Source of the DNA: Hymenopus coronatus
Lineage: Eukaryota; Arthropoda; Insecta; Mantodea; Hymenopodidae
Length of the DNA: 64,000 nt
Reading direction: 5' to 3'
Assembly: GCA_030762935.1 (NCBI GenBank)
Contig: CM060893.1
Span: forward strand, 10,646,001-10,710,000
A program made the position numbers and the translations under genes. This document shows positions 45,028-54,346 of this stretch, piece after piece (the first letter of the stretch is position 1; the number at the start of each line of letters is the position of its first letter). Below the pieces are notes generated by a model that searched no databases, was not told the origin of the DNA, and saw only the letters and a program-made list of their open reading frames with translations.

Positions 45028-46757
45028 CTGCTCCCTCCTCAGGATTGGTCATCCTGGCCAGCATCATCGTAATGGGCTAAACCATCCAGGTGCACTACTA
45101 GCTCCATATCCCAGGGCAGCCTCTGGATGCGATAGATGACATCATTCATCCTCTTCACCATAAGGTATGGGGCCCTTGCCAGGGTTGTTGAAGATTAGAG
45201 CAGCATTCCTTGGCCTAGGAAGGATGATATAGCCACACCAAATCATTGCCTGTGGTGTCATTTGTAGTAAAAGCAGGCATTAAACATATAAAAAAAATAA
45301 CACACAGCAAATCACCCTGCTGGAAACCTAGGATGTTGGCTGCTGGTCGCAACATATCTTCATCTGGTCCTTCACTATCTGAAGGTGTTAATGCGCCATC
45401 TCATGCATTTGGAAGCTGGACTATGACATTCTCTAAGAGTTGACTCATGGCTGTTCTGCTACAAGAGGACTTCTAAACATCAGATTGCATGGTAGATGCA
45501 TCTCTTTGCCAAACACCAAACTGGCTGGTATCAATCTGCTGGTGTCATGAGTTGAGTGGTAAGCCAGCAAGAAAAAAGGCACCCTCACATTCCAATCTCT
45601 CAAGGGGTGGTGAAGATGGTGCAGACATGCTCCTCTCCAAACCAATCTTTACTAATTTTTTGCCTAATGATTGACTTGGTATGGACAGTCCTCTAGGTGA
45701 CCCAGTTTGCCACACCCCCAGCGCACACCACTGAAAGGTTGTCATCTCTGGTTCCCTCTTTGTTCTCTCACATAGCAATTACTCCTTGACTTCAAGGCCG
45801 GTGTAGCTCCATCCTTAATGCTGGCACTAATGTCTCATGGATGCTCTTGTAGTTGCCAAGCAGAAAGCACTGTTGCATCACGCACTCTGTTGACATAGAA
45901 GTGGGCAGCTTTCAGGGACACGTAACTAGGTGGTATGATAAACAGGGCCTTATTCACACTTGCTCAATCACCAGAGCATGCTCCTGTGTCATCACCCTGG
46001 CTCTGTCAGCCTCAATTTAAGCAGCCTGTAGTAGGCTGCAGTGAGGCGATAGTTCCGGAAGCAGTTCTCAAGGGCCTTTCGGATCTTATTGGACATTGCC
46101 AATGTCAAAACCACATTTAGCACTTCTGCTGCCAGTCCCTGAAGGCTTGGAATAAGTTGTGCAGCTTCCTCTTGGTGTACATTGGTTATAAATGGTGTTG
46201 GTGGAATACTTTGAAGGTGGATTTCTGTGAAACTTGGAAGCCTGAAATGGGCAAATGTTTCACTTGCTGAAATTCTCAATCTTTAAATCTTTCAGCCTTC
46301 TGTCCCACATTTTTTCCATCAGTGTGTTAAGTTCTTTGATGCTTTTGTCGAATATTACCTCTAGGGCGTTAAGTAGTTGGTCATGGACTTTCATTGTTCT
46401 ACCAAGTTCTTCCACCTTTTCCACCCGAAGCTCTGCCTCTTTCTTTTACACACAGGTGGCTTTTCATCAATTTTTAATATCTCCTTTTTAAGGTTGACCA
46501 TTCTACATTTCATTTCTAATACATCTACACCAACACACAATTCACAGTTGTTACCTTGGTTCTCGTCTTCTCCATTCCCGATTCCATCTCTGCTTTCACT
46601 TTTGTGTTGCATTTTTCCCATTCCAGAATTCATTTCCATTTTTATCTCATTCATTCTGGTTTTAATTTCATCCATTACTTGGGTTTTCATGTTCTTTATT
46701 TCAAGTAAAGGTTTCATCACTCCTCCAGTTTGATATTAATCCCAATCCTGACAACAG
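45028..46757 (-). pseudogene. Gypsy internal region, large deletion
   Basis: Gag-side sequence lies near the 5' LTR: a charged coil, 'EIKTRMNEIKMEMNSGMGKM', at about 46600, and a capsid block, 'AAQLIPSLQGLAAEVLNVV', at about 46130. At the other end is the integrase C-terminal part: 'VPFFLLAYHSTHDTSRLIPA' followed by SLVFGKE at about 45530, and 'LPWDMELVVHLDGLA' at about 45090. Protease, reverse transcriptase and most of the integrase are missing. Stops are frequent. Confidence 0.75.
45250..45300 (+). mobile_element. SINE family 1 tail, nested in Gypsy
   Basis: 'GTAGTAAAAGCAGGCATTAA' plus an A-rich tail, as in the copy ending at 22605. Confidence 0.6.
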
Positions 46758-47269
46758 TGAAACAAAGGCTAATTTTTTCTCCAATAACAAATATTTATTT
46801 TTTGAGAAACTGATTACAAATAACTGTCTTTCATAACAATTCTGCTGTACAGTTTCTTTTTTATGCTTGCCGGTGACAATGTAGCTTGATAGAAATTCCC
46901 ATTGAATTCACTAAACTGTTGTATGCGACGCATTCCTGATGAAAACTGAACCCTGGGCAGGGCTTCGTTACCCTTTTTTATATGTGTATCTGTGGTCACA
47001 TAACTGAAAATTTTGAGAAGTTGAATATGTGTAATACACTAAAGTAATTCATGCTTAACAATGCATGGCTTTGATGTCAAAGAACCTTCCCGAAGAAGAC
47101 CTGTCCACTTGCTTTGGTGTAACAATCACAGCTGTGATGTCAAAAGAACTTAGCATAGCACAAGTGTTCACTAATGCACATGTATAATAATGGATGTCAA
47201 CAAACAACTGACTTATGAAGCAAGCTATACACACATGTTCGGCGATTACAGCCACAGGGCTTAGTCACA
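46758..47269 (-). mobile_element. Gypsy 5' LTR
   Basis: The minus strand starts TGTGACTAAGCCCTG and ends TTTGTTTCA before CTGTTGTC. It includes ATATAAAAAAGG (about 46980) and AATAAATA (about 46795). It is 512 bp long and pairs with the truncated LTR at 44700-45027. Confidence 0.75.
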
Positions 47270-47270
47270 A

Positions 47271-47575
47271 CACTTATATTTTTCTCAAATGGGAAGGCAT
47301 TGTTACATTTTTTCAATCTGACTATGAAAAGAGAAGGGAATTTCACCACATAGTAACCAGGTTTTAAAAGATCTGACTGTCACTTTAGCCCTTATTTTCC
47401 TTCTACTTACTAGAAACTAAATAATACAGCCATTTCTGCCAATCTTTATACCTTGATTAGCACAAAGTATAGAGAAGAATAACATTTCATAAGAATCATT
47501 GGCTGTGAAATAGAAACAGTCATGTGAATGGAACACATCACATTTTATCAAGAGGTATTTTAAAAACAGCAAAAC
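47271..47575 (+). repeat. repeat X copy, right part (continued from 44410)
   Basis: It resumes with 'CTTATATTTTTCTCA', the counterpart of X 'CTTATTCTTTTCTCA', and runs to 'GTGAATGGAACACATCA'. The Gypsy element therefore landed inside this X copy. Confidence 0.65.
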
Positions 47576-47893
47576 TGCACTAAGATTTTTATCTATTTAC
47601 TATAAAGAGTCATCTGGTTCAAGAATGACCATATTCCAACTTCCACCCTGTTGAATATATATGAGTATGGAAAATATTTCACAATCTATTCACAGATAAA
47701 AATCTGTCTTACTAATTTGCAAATATTGCTATAACCAAATTTTGAAAAGAAAAACATTCAATGTAAAGGGTTTTTGTGTGGGAGAATATTCTTGTAGATT
47801 ATATAATTGAAACTTGCAACATTTTACCCAGTTTCATATTTATAAGACATTGGTTATGAGTTATGCTTTCTCTACTTCACACAAACTGATTTT
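47576..47893. other. intronic sequence, nothing recognised
   Basis: No supported feature. Confidence 0.4.
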
Positions 47894-47894
47894 A

Positions 47895-49215
47895 CAAGGG
47901 TCGTTCATTATATAATGCCCCACAATTTTTTTTTTCTAAACGTTTATTGTTAGAGAGTCAGAATTTGGTGACAATATACATCAATATGTCTTGTCCATGT
48001 CCTACTTTTCTACACAGTCTCCATCACTTTCTGTTTTTTTGGTTGTGTTTAATGCCCGCTTTTACTATTTGTGTCACTGCAGGCGATGACACTGGTGATA
48101 CATAGAATGAACATGGGAGCACTGGTGGAATGCAATGGCAGGGAAAACCCACCCCTGTGCCACTTTGTCCACTAAAAATCTCACATGCGGTCACTTGGGA
48201 TCCAACCCAGTCCATCTAGGTGAGAGGGTGGACTGTAGGGTGGATGAAGCAATGATGTTCAACCCAATTTAGCAATGTGTTCCTGGGTTCTTAGACTTGT
48301 GTGTGGGTGTGTATTATCATGTTGAATAAATTTCTGCTGGATTCTTGTCAGATCGAACACATTGAAAATGATTCCTGAATTTAGTCTGAATCTTCACGTA
48401 AACCTCTGAATGGTTGACCCTCTTGGCATCACATCCAGAGAATTACACCATGACTTTTCTGGCAAAGGGAACTGTCTTGATTTCTTCTTTTGTGGTGAAT
48501 GAGGATGATGCCACTCCATGGACTGCCTTTTTGTTTCTGACGCAAAGTGGTGCACCCAGCTTTCGTTCCCGGTAACAATCTGTGACAGAGAGGCCTCTTC
48601 GTTGGTCTGAAAACACTCCAACAATTCAAATGAAATGGCCTTTCTTTGAATCTTGTGATCTGTTGTGAGCATTCATGAAACCCATTGTGAGCGCATCTTT
48701 GAATATCCAAGAGTCTCGATCATTGCAGATGCACTACCAATGCTGATCGACAGCTGTAGAGCCAATTGTGGGTTGTGATGTGTCGGTCAGCATGAACAAT
48801 GGCATCCACGATTCAGCATGTCTGGAACAGTAGCTGTGACAGGACTTCCCGAGCATGGCTGATGATGGAATTCTGTTTCCGCATTTCCTGAGGCTTTAAC
48901 TTTCTTTACCCATCACTTAACTGTACTCTACCACCTGCATCATTGCCATACACTGCAGAAATACGTTTATAGATGTTCACCACGGTTTCTTTTTCTGCAC
49001 ACAAGAATTCAATAACAGCACGCTGCTTATAGCATGAATTGTATGTAGATGACATTTTGATGCTGTACTACAGCTTTGCCATCTGCCAGAATGATTCAAA
49101 ACTTCACTGGTGCACAGAAGAAACATTAAATGTGAAGCATTTACAAGGACATATGTATATACATATTGTTGGCTTTTTAAAAAAATGTGGGGCATTATAT
49201 ATTGAACGACCCTCG
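47895..49215 (-). mobile_element. mariner, decayed, with nested SINE
   Basis: The terminal repeats (CAAGGGTCGTTCATTATATA at left; complement of CGAGGGTCGTTCAATATATA at right) extend to TGCCCCACA and are flanked by TA (47893-47894 and 49216-49217). The minus strand gives 'YKQRAVIEFLCAEKETVV' near the start, 'TDHKIQRKAISFELLECFQ', the first Asp in 'VTGNESWVHHFASETKRQS' (Asp changed to Asn) and 'SMEWHHPHSPQKKKS'. 'HPPYSP' follows and runs straight into a SINE. Frameshifts are numerous. Inactive. Confidence 0.85.
48035..48224 (-). mobile_element. SINE family 1 copy nested in mariner
   Basis: It matches the family from 'CCTCTCACCTAGATGG' through 'TTGGATCCCAAGTGACCGC' to 'AGTAAAAGCGGGCATTAAAC' on the minus strand. 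The first ~25 nt of the tRNA-like head are missing. The mariner sequence around it resumes about 150-180 nt further along its gene, so insertion and deletion coincide here. Confidence 0.75.
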
Positions 49216-49217
49216 TA

Positions 49218-49583
49218 CATTACACTGAGTTTAGTTTAAGGATACTTTCAAACATGTTTTTTCAATGAAATTTTAAAGTAATGTTTTGGTTGGAATGCAA
49301 ACTTCCTCTAATTTATGGCTGCAACATATAATATAAAATTCTAGTATGTATTTGAACCATCTTCATAGAGATCTCATATTTGAATCACCCCTGTATAAGG
49401 GTACAAAGTGTGCAGTATCTGTGGTCTCAATCATATAACAAATTTCATTATGTAATTAGATTAATTATTATATTCCCATTTATATCAATTCAAGAACACT
49501 AAGAGACATTTGCTACAACATAAAAGTGAGATTTACAAAAAGGAAAATGTACCATTAGAAACAAACTTGGCTAAGAGTCAAAT
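49218..49583. other. intronic sequence, nothing recognised
   Basis: No supported feature. Confidence 0.4.
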
Positions 49584-49588
49584 CTTAC

Positions 49589-49620
49589 CTTGAAGATTTT
49601 ACTGCAGAGAAATTTCCATC
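49589..49620 (-). CDS. zinc-finger gene B, 32-nt microexon
   Basis: The minus strand has acceptor TTCTGTTACAG and donor GTAAGA, both the same as around gene A's microexon. It encodes DGNFSAVKSS plus two bases, completed by the first base of the finger exon at 33357. Length and phase equal those of the gene A exon at 12835-12866. Confidence 0.87.
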
Positions 49621-49789
49621 CTGTAACAGAATAATTAGCAGAATCATCTATGAAGTATTAGCTAAATAATTTGTTATATATTGAAATATAAGGTTTTGTT
49701 GGTCTATAAATGTATGTGATATGAGAAGATATATGGAAACAAACATTTTAAACATCATAAAATGGTTAAGTAATGAAGAAGGTAATTAC

Positions 49790-50150
49790 ATCTAAATAAA
49801 TTGTTTGGTTTAGAAAAAATAGAAATGGCATAAAGAATGTTTACTAATTGAGAATATTCAGTTATTCCAGTATTTAGATTTAATTAACTGTTTGGTTCAC
49901 AGAACATAGACTGGCACAGCAAATGTTTATTGAGAATTAGTAATTAGTTAATCAAGTATTTATATCTACATAAACTTTTTGGTTTACTGAGCACAGAATC
50001 AGCATAACAAAATATGTTTAGCGATACAGAATATATGAGCCAGTTATTCAAGCATTTAGATCTACATAAACTATCTATTGGTTTAAAGTTCAAAGATTTG
50101 GCATAAGAAATGTTTTTGAGTCAGAATACATCACTCAGTATGTCAAATAT
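49790..50150 (-). repeat. ~85-bp divergent tandem repeat, counterpart of gene A intron 1
   Basis: Four to five units. On the minus strand each has 'AACCAAACARTT-ATT-A', 'CTAAATRCTTGAATAACT' and 'GTAAACATT', homologous to 10360-10605. Confidence 0.7.
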
Positions 50151-50731
50151 TCATGAAAATTAGAACAGAAACAGTTGAGAATAGAGCAACAGAAACAGAG
50201 AACACAAGAAGAATAAACTGGGATCTTCTACAGCAATAACCTGATTGCTGACATATAGATAAGATACTGGACTTAAGATGCACAAGGAGACAGCAAATGT
50301 GGACTGTGCATAATCCATTTAGTTATCATTTAGTTGAGATTTTATTTTCAAATGCATAAAGATACAAACGTTTATTAAGTAAAGCAAGTTCCATGTTTAA
50401 ACAACTAAACCTGTTTACTGTATTTTCAGTATCAGACAATGTGAGGTTTAAGTGTGAACAAGCAATATGTTATAGCTTTTTAACTGAGCTATTTCTCAAC
50501 TTCGAATACCTCTTCTTACTTTGGATATCCCATAGCATTCACTTAACTGTTTTGTTTCAAATGTACTGTCAGCTGCTATAATAAGATAGAATATTTTGGA
50601 TACAACAGCCTCCCACAAGCATCATATAGTTTTCAACAAGGATCACTACCTTTATTTTCAACCTTTTCCATCTGACAAACACTGTATACATTCACAAACT
50701 GTCTCTTATCCTTTTAATTTTGTAACACATA

Positions 50732-52015
50732 CGAGGTACGTCCAGAAAATAAGTTCCGTTTCAATTCATCTCCGCTGCAGCACTGCGATCGCAGTTCCGC
50801 ATGTGCGCGGTACATGCTCTGTATCAAGGAGAAGAAACGTGCGCCATTTTGAGATCGCTGTCAGCCACATACGCTTGTTCACAATGTCAGTGGTGATTGA
50901 AAATCCTGCCGCTTGTGAAATCAGATCTATGATTCGTTTTCTGAATGCTAGGAAAGTGAAACCAATTGAAATTTATCGGCAAATTTGAGAAGTTTTCGGA
51001 CAAAATGCGATGAGTGATTCAAGGGTGAGAAGATGGGTCCGACAGTTCAATGAAGTGCATGATGAAGAACGAAGTGGGTGTCCATCTTTGGTTACAGAAG
51101 AACTGGTTCATGCGATTGATGACAAGATCCAGGAAAACAGCAAGTTTACAATTAGTGCTCTCGCTATGGAATTTCCCCAAAGCTCACGATCACTAATTCA
51201 TGAAATTGTTACTGAAAAACTGAAATTTCGCAAACTTTGCTCACATTGGGTACCAAAGATTCTTACTGAGCAACACAAAACAAAACGGATGGGTAGTGCA
51301 CTTCAGTTTTTAATCCGTTATGATGAAGACGGCGAAAAATTTCTGACATAGTCACAGGAGATGAGACTTGGGTTTCTTACGACACCCCTGAAAATAAGCG
51401 GCAATCAATGGAATGGAGGCACACTTCATCCCCAGCAAAGATTAAGCCGAAACAAATCTTGACACCTTGAAAAATGATGTGCACAGTGTTCTGGGACTGG
51501 ATTTCTTACCGCGTGGTCAAACAATCAAAGCAGATGTTTATTGCAAGACACTTAGGAAATTGCACTGCGCAATACAGAATACGCACCGAGGATTGCTGTC
51601 AAAAGGGGTTGTTTTTTTCACGACAATGCACGACCACACTGCAAATGTGACGATAAACCTCCTACAGGGATTTGGCTGGGACGTGTTTGACCATCCTCTG
51701 TACAGCCCTGACCTCGCTCCTAGTGACTTTCATCTGTTCTTACATCTCAAGTCTTTCCTTGGCGGTCAACACTTCAACAATGAAGAAGAGCTGAAAGAAA
51801 ATGTTTCCAACTTTTTGAAGACACAGGCGGCAAACTTCTATGAAGAAGGTATACAAAAACTTGTGCCACGCTATGACAAATGCCTGCAAAATTTTGGCAG
51901 TTATGTGGAAAAGTAGTTTAAGAGTTATAGAATTTTGTGCAATAAATAATTATTCTGTATCTGTATACAATTTAATTTTATTACCAAACGGAACTTACTT
52001 TCTGGACGTACCTCG
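50732..52015 (+). mobile_element. mariner, full-length but decayed (1284 bp)
   Basis: The same family as 11514-12221, with ends CGAGGTACGTCCAGAAA-TAAG and flanking TA (50730-50731 and 52016-52017). The plus strand reads 'IRSMIRFLNARKVKPIEIYR' and then a stop. A helix-turn-helix follows, ending 'RKLCSHWVPKILTEQHK', then the first Asp region 'GDETWVSYDTPENKRQS'. After frameshifts come 'HDHTANVTINLLQGFGWDVF' and 'HPLYSPDLAPSDFHLFLHLK', with 'QHFNNEEELKENVSNFLK' at the C terminus. Several lesions; inactive. It is antisense to gene B and sits beside the splice donor. Confidence 0.9.
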
Positions 52016-52085
52016 TATTTTAAATATTTTATTGAATGTACAATAAAGTATACTTCCAACTGCAGTAGATTTCTACAAAACTTAC

Positions 52086-52619
52086 CTTAATGTTATCACA
52101 GGCCGTTGAAGTTTCTGTTTCTGTTTCTAACCACAAAGGGTCTTCTTGTATTTCTATTATGTTAGCCATTTCTTGATTACTGTTGCATTCCTTATCTTTC
52201 AGTACAGGATCCTCTGAAATGAATTCTCTCTTGATCAGCGAACCAAAGTCTGAAACTAAAGTCTGTATCACAGTTTCTTTTTTCACATCTATCTCGCAGT
52301 TGATGCTGGATGTGATAGTTTCAGTCTTAATCTGATTTACGAGCTGTTTGGTAAAACATGCTCTCTCTTTCCTGGATGTGATAGTTTCAGTCTTAATTTG
52401 TTTAACGAGCTCTTTGGTAAAACATGCTCTCTCTTTCTGTGAACGAACCTCTGGAGAGAGGGTCTTGGATTTAGTTTCTGTTTTGATTGCCATGTCACAA
52501 TCTTTGTCCAGAAGCACAGCATCACTGTTTGTCTTCATTGTACCAACCTTAGTAAAGAACTCTGTCTCATTCCTTGAGGTTGTATCATCTGAGAGAGGAT
52601 CTACTTCTTTGATATCCAT
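52086..52619 (-). CDS. zinc-finger gene B, first coding exon (N-terminal leader)
   Basis: Encodes residues 1-178. The exon begins at 52649 after a TTTTTTCACAG acceptor, so an untranslated exon lies further upstream. The ATG at 52619 (MDIKEVDPLSDDT) matches the start in gene A. The donor is GTAAG at 52085. It is acidic with no finger. psi-K-x-E motifs are IKTE at 45-48, 75-78 and 97-100, plus VKKE at 112-115. A 66-bp segment (22 residues, RKERACFTK...IKTETITS) is present twice in tandem, against one diverged copy in gene A, which explains most of the extra 24 residues. It ends WLETETETSTACDNIK. Confidence 0.88.
52308..52439 (-). repeat. in-frame 66-bp tandem duplication in gene B
   Basis: Two adjacent, nearly identical 66-bp units (52308-52373 and 52374-52439), each encoding a CFTK...IKTETITS block. 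The small number of differences suggests a recent event. Confidence 0.85.
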
Positions 52620-53156
52620 TTCACAACTCACATCATTTCATTAACAAATCTGTGAAAAAAGAAAAAAACATGTATACTATCTAAAATTTTAATTATAGGC
52701 CGTTGTTCAAACAAACTTCCACTGTTCTGTCATCAATACACATACCTCTTAGAAACTTGATTCAAAATCACATTCAGAACTCAAACTATGGATTTCTGTC
52801 TGTTTTTACCAATACTATTACAACTCCAGATACCTATACAAGCAATAAACCTACTCATCAAACGGTTAATCTAGAAGGCAATATGAAATATTAGATAAAC
52901 ATCAAAAGCAGCTTGCAATGTTGGCAACCATTGTTAATTTGCCTGGTGTTAATTATTCTTCAAAGTAAACTAAATAATATGGAGGTGCGTCACTTATACA
53001 GACATTTGGTTCTGCATCCATAAACTTCCAAAGTTTGCTATATGGAGTTAAATCAAAATTCATAATACAGTTCTTTTTCTTAATGGTTTAGATTTTCCTA
53101 TACATCTAATGCTGAAACTGGTTTTAACAGTTTTGTATTACATGTAACATTATGTC

Positions 53157-53812
53157 TTGATGACCAGAAATGAGCAACTGCTGATATTTCCATTTGTGTT
53201 TTGGGTTTCTCATGTTCTTTCAATCTGGTTTCCAAACTTCCTCTGGATCTTTCGATGTATACTAGATTACAGCCTGAGCATCGTAAATCATAATCATAAA
53301 TTTCGAGGTTTTTTGTTTTCTGAAATGGGAAACTACATAGCAGTTTCTGAATGCTGTAGTCGTTTACTTGGATCTAAGGTGATATAATTCTTGAAGAACT
53401 TCTTAAATTTGTTGTTTGCCCAAGGATGATAGGTGAATTTTCTGAACGGAGTTGACCATTGTAACCAACCTCAGTTCAGAAGATTCACCTATCATCCTTG
53501 GGAATACAACAAATTTAAAAAGTTCTTCAAGAATTGTAACATCACTTTAGCTGCAAAAAACAACTACAGCATTTAGAAACTGCTTTGCAAAAAATTAAAG
53601 GATTTTATTCCAGTAAACAAAAATCCAGGAACTTATGAAACTGAATGCTCAGATTGCAATCTAGGATACATAGGAAGGACAAAAATAAGTTTGGAAACCA
53701 GATTAAAAGAACAAATGGGAAACTTAAAATACAATCAAATGGAAAAATCAGCAATTGCACATCATTTCTGATCATCAAGGCATGAAATCACACTTTAATA
53801 TAAAATTATTAA
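53157..53812. mobile_element. inverted PLE dimer (long hairpin)
   Basis: The left arm (about 53157-53440, minus) reads 'CSGCNLVYIERSRGSLETRL' and 'ISAVAHFWSSRH', a GIY-YIG endonuclease fragment. The right arm (about 53468-53812, plus) reads 'RFTYHPWEYNKFKKFFKNCN', 'NPGTYETECSDCNLGYIGRT' and 'KSAIAHHF'. The arms are complementary over at least 60 bp near the centre (from 'ATTCTTGAAGAACTT' to 'GAATCTTCTGAAC') and homologous further out. The spacer is about 25 nt. Confidence 0.8.
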
Positions 53813-54346
53813 AAACACACAGAATTAGATGTTTGGGAGCAGATCTACATCCTAAAGAAGAAGAAGCATATTATGAATTTTGAGTTACTGCCATAGAACA
53901 ACTTTTGGAAGTTCAAAGATCCAGAAGTGATGCATTGTTGATGCTAATGAAGCAAGATACATTGAGAATTAGGGGTTGAAAATGAGAACAAGTGTTCCCA
54001 AAACTGGCCGTAATAAGCTCCAATAACATACTGACATTCTTCTCATTTAATATTTACATTAAATAAGTTAAAACAACATTTTATAATCATTAACTATAGA
54101 CTCATGTAACATTACGTCCCTTTTGAGATATACCTCAGTATTTTATATTAACTTAAGGTGAAAGAGGGAAGGAGAAGTAAGATTTTAAGGTGCTAACAAG
54201 GAAATCATTCTGCTAAAAGGTCATTCTATAAACCATATAATTAATATTAAAACATACTAGGATACCTCTTATATAAAACAACACACAATAGCAATTATCC
54301 TGATATATGGTGGACTTTGAGACAGCAATGTGTTTTAACAATTTGA
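53813..54346. other. spacer, nothing recognised
   Basis: It may include PLE 3' tail next to the hairpin, but I cannot support boundaries. Confidence 0.35.

Larger units (their letters stand above)
33358..49588 (-). other. gene B intron 2
   Basis: A 16.2-kb intron, against 6.1 kb in gene A, with donor GTAAG (49588-49584) and acceptor TTTCAG (33358-33363). The excess is transposons, each listed separately. Confidence 0.8.
49621..52085 (-). other. gene B intron 1 (phase 0)
   Basis: 2465 nt, holding the shared ~85-bp tandem repeat and a mariner whose edge is 70 nt from the splice donor. Confidence 0.8.

Noticed and set aside
52620..52631. Upstream GTG start for gene B (adding four residues)
   Set aside because: The ATG at 52619 matches the only ATG available at the homologous position in gene A. 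The upstream codons are conserved as sequence but lack an ATG in both genes.
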